In this document: in pieces, positions 8,956 to 18,073 of the stretch
Position numbering within the stretch: position 1 is the stretch's first letter
Layout: the number at the start of each line of letters is the position of its first letter
Assembly (NCBI RefSeq): GCF_025420585.1
Contig: NZ_JAOEGB010000023.1
Span: forward strand, 1-64,000
DNA from: Planotetraspora sp. A-T 1434
GTDB lineage: Bacteria; Actinomycetota; Actinomycetes; Streptosporangiales; Streptosporangiaceae
Length of the DNA stretch: 64,000 nt
Reading direction: 5' to 3'
Notes under the pieces: generated by a model
What the model was told of the DNA's origin: nothing
Seen by the model: only the letters and a program-made list of their open reading frames with translations
Database searches by the model: none
Made by a program: the position numbers and the translations under genes

Positions 8956-8990
8956 CCGATCGTCTGCGCGGATTCCACGCAGACGATCGG
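8956..8990. terminator. Perfect 13-bp inverted repeat, terminator-like
   Basis: Arms CCGATCGTCTGCG and CGCAGACGATCGG flank a 9-nt loop. There is no U-tract, as is usual in high-GC actinobacterial terminators. It follows the short fragment that ends at 8936 and may have terminated the gene that fragment belonged to. Confidence 0.55.
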
Positions 8991-9008
8991 ATGGGATGAG
9001 GCCCGTCC

Positions 9009-9031
9009 GCTCTCGCGAGTCGTGCGAGAGC
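9009..9031. repeat. 8-bp inverted repeat
   Basis: GCTCTCGC and GCGAGAGC are separated by 7 nt, only 18 bp after the larger hairpin. It could be a second terminator or an element end. No gene starts close enough to make an operator likely. Confidence 0.35.
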
Positions 9032-9231
9032 AGTGACTCACGGCCTCAATCGTCTGGCCGAACCGAGCGGCTCAGCCTTGGCCATGCCCAGTGATCAACC
9101 ACCGACCGCTGACTTGTCGCAATCCGAAGTGTTCGGTCTGCAGCCCGTCGCCCGTTGTGATGACCTCGCATTGGCAGAGGTCATACGAAGAACTCACCAG
9201 GCCCAAGCTCCGGACCTCATGGGCGATCAGC

Positions 9232-9507
9232 GAAGCCATCTTCCTATCCGCCGACCCCGCCCAGCGACCAGCGCTGTGGCCCGAGATTCACGCTCTAGAA
9301 CTACGCCGAGACTCCCCCGCCCTCACAACGCAAGCCGGCCGCCAACGGCACGGATCACAACGATGGCTCGAATGGCTCTCCACCCGTCCCGCCGTAGCCG
9401 ACACTCCTCTGGACCTGCCCGTCCGCGGGGATTCCACCTCACCGGCAGCCGCAACACGGCCCACACCAGTCGTACAGGAGCAACGATCTCCAAGCCGCAA
9501 TGTCTGA
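9232..9507 (+). pseudogene. Unknown coding module, copy A
   Basis: The frame ending at 9507 contains LWPEIHALELRRDSPALTTQ and SQRWLEWLSTRPAVAD. A clearly homologous stretch, roughly 85% identical by eye at DNA level, lies on the opposite strand at 42440-42725. Conservation through the reading frame, including third-position changes (cct/gcc), suggests both descend from a protein-coding gene. Neither copy has a convincing start or ribosome binding site and both abut unrelated fragments. I do not recognise the family. An ISL3 transposase remnant follows immediately on the same strand. Confidence 0.5.
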
Positions 9508-9564
9508 CTCAACCTGTTCAGCGCTCGTACGGTTTTGTCCTGCCTGAGCAGCCGCAACCGACCA

Positions 9565-9860
9565 CGGCCGTCGGGATCGATGGGATCCGCCGGAGCCGTC
9601 CCCGCTGGAAACTCGACCCGGTCACCGGCAAATATCGTGTGGTCGCGGACCGCTAGCACGTCGGGTACACCGATCTTTCGGGCAATCAGGGGCTGCTCGG
9701 CCAGGTCGAGGGCCGCGTCTCCACCGTGGTCGCCGCATTGGCTAGCCGCCCAGTCCGCCGAGTGGAAAGACGCCATTACCCCCATGTGGCGATCGACATG
9801 TGCCAAATGTTTCGTCCGGCGATCCGCAACGCGTTGCCGCACGCCACCATCGGCGAGCCT
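9565..9860 (+). pseudogene. ISL3-family transposase remnant
   Basis: The plus strand reads GIDGIRRSRPRWKLDP, an in-frame TAG at 9654-9656 where homologues have Trp, then YTDLSGNQGLLGQVEGR and HVAIDMCQMFRPAIRNALPH. These match the ISL3 DDE core (bDe.RRGRPRW, QGLLGQ.EGR, VAIDM...). A short segment with AAQSAEWKDAI lies in another frame, so there are also two compensating frameshifts. N- and C-terminal parts and inverted repeats are absent. Dead element. Confidence 0.75.
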
Positions 9861-10021
9861 GCCGGCGGCGATTTGCCGGGGCAGGTCCTGGGTGATCCTC
9901 TCGCAGCGGACTCCCAGGACGGCCAGCCCTGCTCGCCCCTCGACCTGGACCTGGCCTGAGACACACCGTCGCCGCCGCAGCACGATCGATGGCAAGAAAA
10001 GGCGGCGCACGACACATTCGA

Positions 10022-10053
10022 ATGGCCGTGATCCCTGAAGGGATCACGGCCAT
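10022..10053. terminator. Strong 14-bp stem terminator
   Basis: ATGGCCGTGATCCC and GGGATCACGGCCAT form a perfect stem around a TGAA tetraloop. It lies 10 bp beyond the stop of the minus-strand lipoprotein gene. It most likely ends the transcript of that gene and the large secreted-protein gene. The symmetry would also stop read-through from the left. Confidence 0.85.
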
Positions 10054-10062
10054 CGGTCTCGG

Positions 10063-10518
10063 TCAGCCGCTCCCGAACCCGGTCACGAGCCACCGGTCCT
10101 TCACGTACCGCACCCCGAAGCTCTGAGCGAAGTCGCCGTCGGGGTATGACCCGTCGTTGACCTCGCACAGCTCCATGGTGACATTCATCCTCCGGCACTT
10201 CTCCCCGGCCGGGCACAGGTCCGATGTGTACGACTCGCCGATCGTGATGTCATTCGCCGAGATCCAGTTCCGGAACGGATTGATTGAATTGTTGAACTCG
10301 TTGTCGAAATCCGTTTCCGGCACCATGACGGCACGAACGGTCTCCGCGTCTTTGCCGAGCAGGGCATCGATGTAGGCGCGCACCACCTCCTCCGGGCTGG
10401 CCGAGGCGGGCGGCACCGGCACGTCCCGCCTGACGACCTGCCCGCACCAGCAGCTGGTCAGCACCGGAATCAGGACGAGGACCAGCAGCGCTCGGCGAAT
10501 GCCACTACCACGCAACAC
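10063..10518 (-). CDS. Small secreted lipoprotein (NTF2-like), possible partner of the large secreted protein
   Basis: Encodes 151 aa. Residues 1-22 are a lipoprotein signal (two Arg, hydrophobic LLVLVLIPV) with lipobox VLTSC and Cys23. The mature part begins with a Pro-rich linker. SPEEVVRAYIDALLGKDAETVRAVM followed by strands and VRYVKDRWLVTGFGSG resembles the NTF2-like fold of many actinobacterial lipoproteins. It overlaps the 3' end of the 1716-aa gene by 14 nt, so they form one transcript ended by the terminator at 10022. By position it could be an immunity or chaperone lipoprotein for the C-terminal amidase-like domain. That role is inference. Confidence 0.75.
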   Translation of the reverse strand: MLRGSGIRRALLVLVLIPVLTSCWCGQVVRRDVPVPPASASPEEVVRAYIDALLGKDAETVRAVMVPETDFDNEFNNSINPFRNWISANDITIGESYTSDLCPAGEKCRRMNVTMELCEVNDGSYPDGDFAQSFGVRYVKDRWLVTGFGSG

Positions 10519-13500
10519 GGCCGAACACCAGCCCGCTGAACTCCTTGACGTCGAACCGCTCCCCGAGATTCATGAAGGGACCGGAACCCGTGCCCGCATG
10601 CCCGCCGTGCTGCGCGAAGTACACCTGCTTGATGTTGATCGGTGGGCTCCCCTTCACGTTGGTGACGATCCCCATATGGGTGTACTCGCCAGTCTTTCTG
10701 TTCAGGAAGTAGATCGTGTCACCGATCTTGACGTTGGAAAGCCGCGAGTCGGTTGGCGTCCACGTGGCGGAGACGGTGGCCCGAGTCTCATCGGACTGCC
10801 CGAAGGGGTAGGTCATGAAGTGCTCGTAATTTTTGTTCGCCGCTGCGAACGTGAAGGAGTCATCTCCCCAGCCGCGTTCCCACCAGGTGCCTCTGCTTCG
10901 CCGGTCGACGAAGGACAACCATTCCCAGACGTGGATCTGGCGGAACTTGCCGCCCCGAGCCAGCGCCTTGGACACGAAGTCGGCGCAGTCGTTGGGATAC
11001 TCCCAGCCCTTGCTGGTGGCTGGGCCGACGTTCACCTCGGCCCAGATGGCGGCTTTCTCCCGCCGGGTCAGCGCCGTCGCGGCCAGAGTCCGGGCGAAGG
11101 CCGGGGGATCCGCGGTGCTGTCGTTCACCGGCGGCAGCACGGTGACCGGATCCGGCGCCACGCCACCGGCCCAGGCGTTTACCTGTGACGAGTTGCCCGC
11201 CGGCATGGCGTCCACAGCGGACGCGCTCTTCTCGCCGCTGAGCTTGAGCTGGCCGTTGCCATTCGCGTCGGCGGCGAAGACGAAGTCCTCCGTGGCGGTC
11301 CACTCGTTCTCGACCGGATCGACCGGGCCGTTGTACACGGTGGTCCCGGTCACGGCCGAGCGCACCACGACGGTGCCGTCGTCCAGCTTCGACACCAGGG
11401 TGTCAGCGAGCCCGACGCCGGCGGTGGCACGGTCCTCAACTCCCGTGGTGATCAAGTCCTGCTGTCGCGCGTACAGCATGGGCTCGATCTTGGCCGCTTG
11501 GCTGGCGTCCTCGACGGCCTCCCCGGTGTTCTCCGTCCGCTTGTCGAGCAGGCTCTGCCGGGCCTCGGCGTACTCGTCGACCGCGTCTTGGTAGGCGGTC
11601 GGGCCGCCGGGAACGGCCTGCGGGACGGTCTCCGCCGACACCTTCCACGGGCCGACGCCGAACGGCGTGCGGGTGCGGACCTGGAATCGGTAGGTGGCGC
11701 CGTTGGTGAGCCCGCCGACGATGACCGTGGCCTCGTTGGCAGTCAGGGATCGGACGACCGTGTTCCCGGTGTCCAACACTTGCAGGTCGAAGCTCTGGAT
11801 CTCGGTGTCCGCGCCGAGGTCGTCCGGGCGCGCCCACCGGAGCAGCGCTCCGCCGTCGCCCTGCCGGACGTCGATCCTGGGGATGATCCCGGGTGGCCCG
11901 GCCGGGCGGTAGGTCACCCGCAGTGAGGTGGGGCGGCTCGCCCCGCTCCCGCCGAGCTCGACCGGCGGAACGGTCTCGTCGGAGAGCACTACCACACCAG
12001 GGTCGATGAAGGTCTTGTCCGGCACCTCGTGCCGCCAGCCATCCGCGTTCGCGGTTACGTCGATCTCCGGTGTGCCGACCTGCACCTGCTGCTGTGACTG
12101 CTGGACCAGACCCGCCACCAGCGCGGACCCGGTCGGGTTCTCCTCGAGCTCGTTCTTTTCGAAGTGGGCCGCGATCACCTGGCTGTTGGGGCATGGTCCA
12201 TCGCAGGTCGCGCCGCCGAGGTCCAGCAGCGCGGAGGTGATCAAGGCTCCCGGCGGAAGGGAGCTCATGTCTGCCTTGATCAGCGACACCTTGCGGGCCG
12301 CTCCCGCGCCGCCCACCTGGGCGGTGGACGGAGTGAGCGGGCAGGGCGCGCCCCCGCAGGCCGTGGCCGAGGCCGAGGCCGAGCGGATGGTCAACGCGTT
12401 ACCGGACAGGGTGACCTGCTGGGTCGGCGGTGATTCCGGTTCGGGGACCGGTGCGCCGAAGGGTACGGGCGCGGTCTTCGGCGTGCAGATCTCCGCCAGG
12501 CACGCGTCCATCCGCCAGTAGTAGGAGCCGTCCTCGGCGATCAAGCCACCCGGCACCCGAGCGGTCAGCCGCTCACCGCCGGAGACCTCGCCCTCCGCCA
12601 GAGGGACGGGGCCGAGCGGTGTGCCGTCCGCCTGGTACAGATAGAAACGGCCCTTGACTGGACCACCCGACGGACGGGAGACGATGCCGGACAAGGTCGG
12701 GTTGAGCGGTTCCTCCGTGCCAGTAGCCAGGTCGGTCGGAAGATGAGGGGCATCGGAAGTGATCCGATAGAAGGGCGTCTCGTTACAGATCCGCGGCGTG
12801 ACCCCGGTCAGGCAGACCTTGATCTTGAACTTGAAGCTGTCTGGGCTGCCGAGCTTGAACTCGCTCCTGATCACCTGTCCAGACAGGGCGCTGGAGATCG
12901 GCGGGAAGAGCTGCGCGGAGGTCATGGCCGCGACCTCGTTGGAGGAGGGGCCGGCCTGCCCGGCGTTGTCGATAGCCACGACGCGGTAGTAGTACTGGCC
13001 CTGGGCCATGCCGCTGTTGCTGTAGGTCAGAGAGCTGAGTGTGGCGATTCGTGTGGCGGGGGTCGGGGTGAAGTTCGCCGTCTTCGAGCGGTGCACCTCG
13101 TAGCTGACCGCGCCGTGGTCGTCGGTCGCCGCTCCCCAGGACAGGTCGACGGTGTCGGGTCCGGCGACGGCGGTCAGTGTGCCGGGCGCGGTGGGCGGAT
13201 TGTCCACAGGAGGTGGCGCGCCGACGGCCGTGTTCATGTCGGCCTGGATCTGGGCCTGGGTGAGGGCGATGTTGTAGACCCGGACATCGTCGATCAGTCC
13301 GCTGAAGTAGGTGCCCGCCACGGTGTCGGCGCCGATCCGCAGGGGCGAGGTGCTGGTGTCGTTGGTGCCGCTGACGTTGGTGGTGGTGACCGGGGCGCCG
13401 TTGACGTAGGTCTTCACCGTCGTGCCGTCGTAGACGCCGGCGATGTGGCTCCACGACCCGGTCGGCAGAGCGGTGCTCCCCGTCGCGGAGTAAGCGCTGC

Positions 13501-15655
13501 CGCCGATCTTCACCTGCGAACTGGGTAGATAGCTATAGGTCGGCATGATCGCGCACAGGAAGGGAGCCGCGGTGCAGGTCTTCACCGCGGCGTGCAAGGC
13601 ATAAGGGGGCCCGGACGTGGCTTCCTTGACCAGCGCCGGACGAGTCGCCCCCAGGGTCGTGGGTTTGACCCAGGCTTCCATGGTCAGCTTGCCGGTCATC
13701 CGTAGGGAGGCGGCATCCGGGACGGTGACCATGCTGGATGTGCCGTTGAACGACAGTGCCTGGCCGTACTTGCCCGCCGCCCAGGCCGTGCCACTCGCCG
13801 TGCCCACGTTGCCGGTGCCGGACTTGTCCGCCACCGTGGTTCCGGTGCCCTCGTCCATCCCGTACGCGGCGACCAGACCCGGAACGCCCGTCGGAGACGG
13901 TGACGGAGTGGGCGTTGGGCTGGGACTCGGCGACGGTGTCGCGGTCGGGACCGGAATGGGCGTCGTCGGATCGGAGATGGACACCAGGTAGTCGAGCTTC
14001 TTGCCGTCGATCGAGGTGGACGAGTAGTTGATCTTGACGTCGCTGGTGCGGGAGATCGCGTCGTTGCCGACGATCGAGTCGATCGATTCGCCGGTCACGG
14101 TCGGAATCTCCGGCGGGAGGAGATAGGTCACGCTCAGCCGGGGCGGGCTCTGACCAGACTCGACCGAATCGAAGGACCAGTACTTCGCGGTCACCGGGTC
14201 TGGATCGTCGGGCCAGCTCGTACGCGGATCCTCGTTCGACTTCAGCTCAACCCCGTAGTTGGGGGTTCCGGCAGACCATGCCTTGGCCATCTGGGTGACA
14301 TCGATCGAGTTGGTGATGATCCCAGAGTCGCAGGAAGGCTGCGTCGTCACGGCTCCACTTGAGGTGACCGGGGGGCGGGAACTCCACGAGAGCCCACTTG
14401 TGCTCCAGGTTGACGTGATCGCCGAGGTCGTGATCGTCGCGCCCGCGCAAGGCCCGGTGTAGTAGCCCACCAAGTCGAGATGGGCGGAGTCGATGTACTT
14501 GTTGAGGTAGGCGGTGCTGTCCTCGAACTTCACGTAGCCGCGCAGAAAGTTCGGATAGATCTTGTTGGTGTAGGTGCAGACGCTTCCCGAGCATCTGCGT
14601 TCGGACTGCCAGTAGGTGCCGGTGCCGGCGTTCAGCACCGACCCGGTGCTGTCGGCGGCCCCGGTCCGCGCCTGGACCCACGCGTCGCTGCCCGCGGCCA
14701 GCGATACGGTGGGATCCACCGTCAGGGGATAGCTGGTGTCCTTGTCCGCGAGGAACTTCGGGTCCGGAGTGATGACCAGCGTCTGGTTGCCAGCCTTGCC
14801 GACCACCCGCGCGTCCACGTCGCCGCGCATGTTCGGGCTGGTCTTCACATCCGCGCTCGGCGCCTCGGTCATGTACGGCTCGGCAGCCGCGGCCACGGTC
14901 CTGCCCTTGGCGTCGGTCAGCTTCAACCCGCCCGACTTGCTCTCGGCCAAAGTAAGCCCTGCCGTACGAACCGGAAGCCGGAACTCCACCGGCACCGTCG
15001 GGCGCTCGCGCAGGATCACGTCATGGCGAAATCCGGACGCGAGGGCGGTCACCACCAGATCCGCCTTCATCCCAGGCCGGGAGATGTCGTAGATCGCCTT
15101 GTTGCCCTCGATCCGCGGCTTCGGCAGCGCGGTCGGCCACTCGACCGCGAACGACTGATCGTCGCGCTCCAAGGCGACGAGATGCGCGTCCCCGCCCGAG
15201 CTGATCCGAACGTCAGCCCTTGCCACCTTCGGCTGGAGCGCCCCGTCGCGTTCTTCCAGGGTGGTGTCGATCCACCGGAACGTTCCGTCCGGCTGCTTGA
15301 CCCGGGCCGGGCCCGCCCACGACTGAGTGGTCAGATGACCGTCCGGGTAGGCCCAGGTCCAGCTTGACTCGGTGTCCGCCGCGGTCACCTGGACGGGCTT
15401 GTCCTGCTTCTTCGCCTCAGCGACGGCGGCTCGCAGCGCGGCATCGGGATCGGCGGGCTTGGGGAAAGTCGTGATTGGCGGAGTGGATGATCCCGGAGCG
15501 CTACCTGGACTCGGCTGCCCGTCATCCGCAACGGCGGGGACAGCCCCACCCGCCAGCAGTGACATGGCCACGATGGCCGTGACCAGCCCCGTCTTTGGTC
15601 CCGATCTTCGGCCGCCGACCGCTGAGGCGGGGAGGAAGGTGCCTAACTTTCTCAC
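10505..15655 (-). CDS. 1716-aa secreted multidomain protein with C-terminal cysteine amidase-like domain
   Basis: Residues 1-43 are a Sec signal peptide (cleavage after AVA). Residues about 310-510 form a DNRLRE-type beta domain (SDAWVQARTG, then TSGLSWSSRPP). A Pro/Ser/Thr linker spans about 565-592, a LamG/concanavalin-like domain 593-805 (AAYGMDEGTGT, TMEAWVKP, IDDVRVYNIALT), an Fn3 domain 813-905, a second DNRLRE-like region and a second Fn3 around 1240-1330. The C-terminal 160 aa resemble Amidase_6/NlpC-P60-type cysteine peptidases: YPNDCADFVSKAL with Cys1557 and THMGIV with His1660. Domain architecture suggests binding to cell-surface or extracellular glycans and cleavage of an amide bond, perhaps in peptidoglycan. 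A polymorphic-toxin role is possible. Confidence 0.85.
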   Translation of the reverse strand: MRKLGTFLPASAVGGRRSGPKTGLVTAIVAMSLLAGGAVPAVADDGQPSPGSAPGSSTPPITTFPKPADPDAALRAAVAEAKKQDKPVQVTAADTESSWTWAYPDGHLTTQSWAGPARVKQPDGTFRWIDTTLEERDGALQPKVARADVRISSGGDAHLVALERDDQSFAVEWPTALPKPRIEGNKAIYDISRPGMKADLVVTALASGFRHDVILRERPTVPVEFRLPVRTAGLTLAESKSGGLKLTDAKGRTVAAAAEPYMTEAPSADVKTSPNMRGDVDARVVGKAGNQTLVITPDPKFLADKDTSYPLTVDPTVSLAAGSDAWVQARTGAADSTGSVLNAGTGTYWQSERRCSGSVCTYTNKIYPNFLRGYVKFEDSTAYLNKYIDSAHLDLVGYYTGPCAGATITTSAITSTWSTSGLSWSSRPPVTSSGAVTTQPSCDSGIITNSIDVTQMAKAWSAGTPNYGVELKSNEDPRTSWPDDPDPVTAKYWSFDSVESGQSPPRLSVTYLLPPEIPTVTGESIDSIVGNDAISRTSDVKINYSSTSIDGKKLDYLVSISDPTTPIPVPTATPSPSPSPTPTPSPSPTGVPGLVAAYGMDEGTGTTVADKSGTGNVGTASGTAWAAGKYGQALSFNGTSSMVTVPDAASLRMTGKLTMEAWVKPTTLGATRPALVKEATSGPPYALHAAVKTCTAAPFLCAIMPTYSYLPSSQVKIGGSAYSATGSTALPTGSWSHIAGVYDGTTVKTYVNGAPVTTTNVSGTNDTSTSPLRIGADTVAGTYFSGLIDDVRVYNIALTQAQIQADMNTAVGAPPPVDNPPTAPGTLTAVAGPDTVDLSWGAATDDHGAVSYEVHRSKTANFTPTPATRIATLSSLTYSNSGMAQGQYYYRVVAIDNAGQAGPSSNEVAAMTSAQLFPPISSALSGQVIRSEFKLGSPDSFKFKIKVCLTGVTPRICNETPFYRITSDAPHLPTDLATGTEEPLNPTLSGIVSRPSGGPVKGRFYLYQADGTPLGPVPLAEGEVSGGERLTARVPGGLIAEDGSYYWRMDACLAEICTPKTAPVPFGAPVPEPESPPTQQVTLSGNALTIRSASASATACGGAPCPLTPSTAQVGGAGAARKVSLIKADMSSLPPGALITSALLDLGGATCDGPCPNSQVIAAHFEKNELEENPTGSALVAGLVQQSQQQVQVGTPEIDVTANADGWRHEVPDKTFIDPGVVVLSDETVPPVELGGSGASRPTSLRVTYRPAGPPGIIPRIDVRQGDGGALLRWARPDDLGADTEIQSFDLQVLDTGNTVVRSLTANEATVIVGGLTNGATYRFQVRTRTPFGVGPWKVSAETVPQAVPGGPTAYQDAVDEYAEARQSLLDKRTENTGEAVEDASQAAKIEPMLYARQQDLITTGVEDRATAGVGLADTLVSKLDDGTVVVRSAVTGTTVYNGPVDPVENEWTATEDFVFAADANGNGQLKLSGEKSASAVDAMPAGNSSQVNAWAGGVAPDPVTVLPPVNDSTADPPAFARTLAATALTRREKAAIWAEVNVGPATSKGWEYPNDCADFVSKALARGGKFRQIHVWEWLSFVDRRSRGTWWERGWGDDSFTFAAANKNYEHFMTYPFGQSDETRATVSATWTPTDSRLSNVKIGDTIYFLNRKTGEYTHMGIVTNVKGSPPINIKQVYFAQHGGHAGTGSGPFMNLGERFDVKEFSGLVFGRVAW

Positions 15656-15762
15656 ATTTACCCCGTTGGGAAATAAGCGAAATGTCAGGCGATCTCTATC
15701 AGGGATCTCCGGCCCCTTACAAGCTCTTCCTAAAAGTTAGCGGGCTAAATTCTTTAATATTC

Positions 15763-15779
15763 TCTAGATAAATTCTAGA
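15763..15779. promoter_or_regulatory. AT-rich dyad upstream of the large secreted protein
   Basis: TCTAGA-TAAAT-TCTAGA, about 110 bp upstream of the ATG at 15655, sits in the most AT-rich stretch seen in the window (15740-15785). It could be an operator or part of the promoter of the secreted protein-lipoprotein transcript. No known regulator motif is recognised. Confidence 0.4.
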
Positions 15780-15957
15780 TTGTGGTGGACGCTCCGTTCT
15801 TCATCCATCTCCGGGCCATACATAAGGCCAGGTCCGTGTAGCTTTTCCGCGATATAGCGACAATCGGGTCGGGCGGTTTGGGTGCGCCACAGGTTGAGCG
15901 GCGCGAGTGTGAGGTTCGCCACACAGATCCGGTGGCCGAGCTCGCCGACACTCCGGG

Positions 15958-16131
15958 CTCGCCGCGTTCAAGCCGGACGCTGCGGAGACGAAGGCCCGCG
16001 AGCTTCGCTCTTCCTTGACCGGGCCGGTGGCACCGTGCGATATCGGGCTGGCGCTGGCGGATGCGTCCATGGTCACCGGCTTGCCGATCCGGCTCGCCGC
16101 AGTTGTTCAATGCTGGCGCACTGTTGCCTGA
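15958..16131 (+). pseudogene. Fragment of an unknown coding sequence
   Basis: One frame gives 57 codons with clean actinobacterial codon usage (LAAFKPDAAETKARELRSS, then DIGLALADASMVTGLPIRLA) ending in TGA at 16129. Upstream the sense-like frame shifts (DPVAELADTPG in another frame), and no start is present. The parent family is not recognised. Apart from this fragment the 15.8-16.4 kb interval holds nothing I can support. Confidence 0.35.
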
Positions 16132-16426
16132 TTCTGCCTTTTCGCGAAGGGAGCGAAAGCGACGGCTGTGTCCGTTCTAATGCTCCCCGGCAACCAAGCG
16201 ATTAATCGTTGTCTCGTCGTGACGTGGTCGGGCGTCGCACCGAATCAGCGTGCGCGAACCTGGGCGCGGCGAGCATGTGCCAGATGAACGATCGACAATG
16301 GGCGATACCTGATCGGTCCATCCATACGGCTGCCGGGGCATGCTCCGCGCGCGAACCTGTGAACGTTTCCGCACTGTCTGATGGGAAGCCCAAGAAGATC
16401 GCGAGCGCGCTGCCAGTGCTTGTCTG

Positions 16427-17608
16427 CTACGGCATGACAGGGGTGACGGACGCAACTCCCGTCAGAGTCCTGGCGAAATCCATGACGGTCTGCGCGTCGG
16501 CGCGAGCCTGCAGCTTCACCGTGAAGGATGGCGCGTCTCGGTTGTCCTGGTAGCTGACCCATTTGACCTGAGGGAGCGCCTGAAGTTCGGTCAGCAGAGC
16601 GGTCTGCCGCTCCGCGGTAATCGCACCGCGGCAGTCAGTGGTCCGTTTCACGCACAGGACGATGCTCACGGTGCTTATGCGCTCCTGATTCAGCAGGGGT
16701 AGGGCGACGACCACCACGATGACGACAACTGCCATGGCCAACGCGGCCGCCACGGAGCGCACGGGTCGGCGGCGCTGGCGACCGGGCCGGCTCGCCGCCC
16801 GGGTGAGATGCTCCGCGGCTCCCGGCGCGGTCATCCGCTTCCGCGGATCCTTGGTCAGCAGACCGGCGATGAGCGGCCGCAACCGGTCGGCCGTACGCAT
16901 GGGCTCGGGGTCGCGCGTGAGGATCGCGGCGAACAATGCGGCCATGGTGTCACCACGCCGGAACGGCGGACGGCCCTCGACCGCCGCGTAAAGCACGACC
17001 CCGAGCGACCACAGATCGGACGCCGCGACCGCTCGCTCCCCATTGAGCCGCTCCGGCGCCATGAACGCGGGCGAGCCGATCAAGGTCCCTGTCGCGGTCA
17101 GCGTCGGATCGCCCTCGGCCTGCGCGATGCCGAAGTCTGTGAGCACAACCAACCCGTTGGCCAGCAGCAGGATATTGGCCGGTTTGACATCCCGATGCGT
17201 GATACCCGCCCGGTGCGCAGCGTTCAGCGCCCCCAGGACCGCCAGTCCGATCTCAGCCGCTCGCGCTTCACTGACATGCCTCACCTCGGCGAGTTCTTCC
17301 TCCAGCGACCGCCCGACGAGGAACTCCATGACGATCCAGGGCGTCCCGTTCTCCTCGATGACGTCGTAGATCGTCACCACGGACGGATGCCGGAGCCGAG
17401 CCGCCGTACGCGCCTCATTGAGCACCCTGGCCAGCGCGTCGGTCCTGGAGGGCCCCGGCGGTAAGTGGTCCAAGACGACCTGCTTAAGGGCCACGGTGCG
17501 GTTGAGAACCGAATCGTGGGCGCGCCACACGACCCCCATGCCACCGCGCCCCACAACCTCGACCAGACGGTACCGGCCACCGACCGCATCGGCACTGGCA
17601 TCGATCAC
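16427..17608 (-). CDS. Membrane Ser/Thr protein kinase with FtsX-like extracellular domain
   Basis: Encodes 393 aa from GTG 17608. Residues 13-265 form a Hanks-type kinase: GRGGMGVVW P-loop at 20-28, Lys42, HRDVKPAN at 139-146, DFG at 159-161, APE near 186. After a basic juxtamembrane stretch, one membrane segment spans 287-307. The extracellular 86 aa lack PASTA repeats. Instead they resemble the extracellular loop of FtsX: STVSIVLCVKRTTDC, ITAERQTALLTELQAL, VKWVSYQDN, with a Cys pair at 320/327. In FtsX this loop contacts cell-wall hydrolase partners, so the kinase may sense a similar partner. The resemblance is by eye. Monocistronic, no near neighbours. Confidence 0.88.
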   Translation of the reverse strand: MIDASADAVGGRYRLVEVVGRGGMGVVWRAHDSVLNRTVALKQVVLDHLPPGPSRTDALARVLNEARTAARLRHPSVVTIYDVIEENGTPWIVMEFLVGRSLEEELAEVRHVSEARAAEIGLAVLGALNAAHRAGITHRDVKPANILLLANGLVVLTDFGIAQAEGDPTLTATGTLIGSPAFMAPERLNGERAVAASDLWSLGVVLYAAVEGRPPFRRGDTMAALFAAILTRDPEPMRTADRLRPLIAGLLTKDPRKRMTAPGAAEHLTRAASRPGRQRRRPVRSVAAALAMAVVVIVVVVALPLLNQERISTVSIVLCVKRTTDCRGAITAERQTALLTELQALPQVKWVSYQDNRDAPSFTVKLQARADAQTVMDFARTLTGVASVTPVMP

Positions 17609-18073
17609 GCAGCCGAACCTATACCGCGGAAGGCCTCACAATTTGCGTCAACTCACATATTCCACAGACATTGACTCAGTCCACAGTCCCGTCGATGAGC
17701 CGGTGTCTGTCATCGCGGCTGGGAGCGAGAGGGGCGCGGAGTTCACCTCGGACCGAACCGCAGGCCAGATCCTTCGAGGCGAGGCTCAAGCCCTACCAGA
17801 TGGCGACCCCGGTGAAGGCTTTCCAGCGCGCCGTGCGGAGCGTCCAAGGAAATCTTCTCGCCTGCGGACGCTGCGGCTGGTCAACTTCACCAACATCGCC
17901 GGGGGAACCCGCGGGGGCCCGCGATGACTTCGGCAACCCGTTGATTGCTGTCGATCGCACGATTCGGGAACTCCGTCAGCCCTGGGATCTATCCCGAAAG
18001 GCTTCGAATTACTTCTGCGCCGGGATTCGATCTTCACGTGGCATTCCATATGCCTTATTCTCTTGTGCGAAAT
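17609..18073. other. Intergenic stretch without a supported gene
   Basis: Between the kinase and the next minus-strand gene I find no frame with both a start signal and protein-like composition. Open frames here are short, Ser/Arg-rich and shift repeatedly. An AT-richer patch at 17630-17690 just upstream of the kinase start probably carries its promoter, though I cannot name -35/-10 boxes with confidence. Confidence 0.35.

Larger units (their letters stand above)
8599..9230. other. Gene-poor stretch with fragments and hairpins
   Basis: No complete gene is visible. At about 8852-8936 the plus strand reads an apparent protein end (VPFKHDGVVYGVYELPVTW then stop) of unknown parentage. This is followed by two strong inverted repeats (8956-8990 and 9009-9031). 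The rest reads as debris ahead of the repeated module at 9232. Confidence 0.4.

Noticed and set aside
9288-10010. 240-aa minus-strand frame
   Set aside because: Shadow of the ISL3 remnant and repeated module; plus-strand readings match known transposase motifs.
14480-15367. 295-aa plus-strand frame opposite the large secreted protein
   Set aside because: Antisense frame with no motifs; the minus strand has signal peptide and domains.
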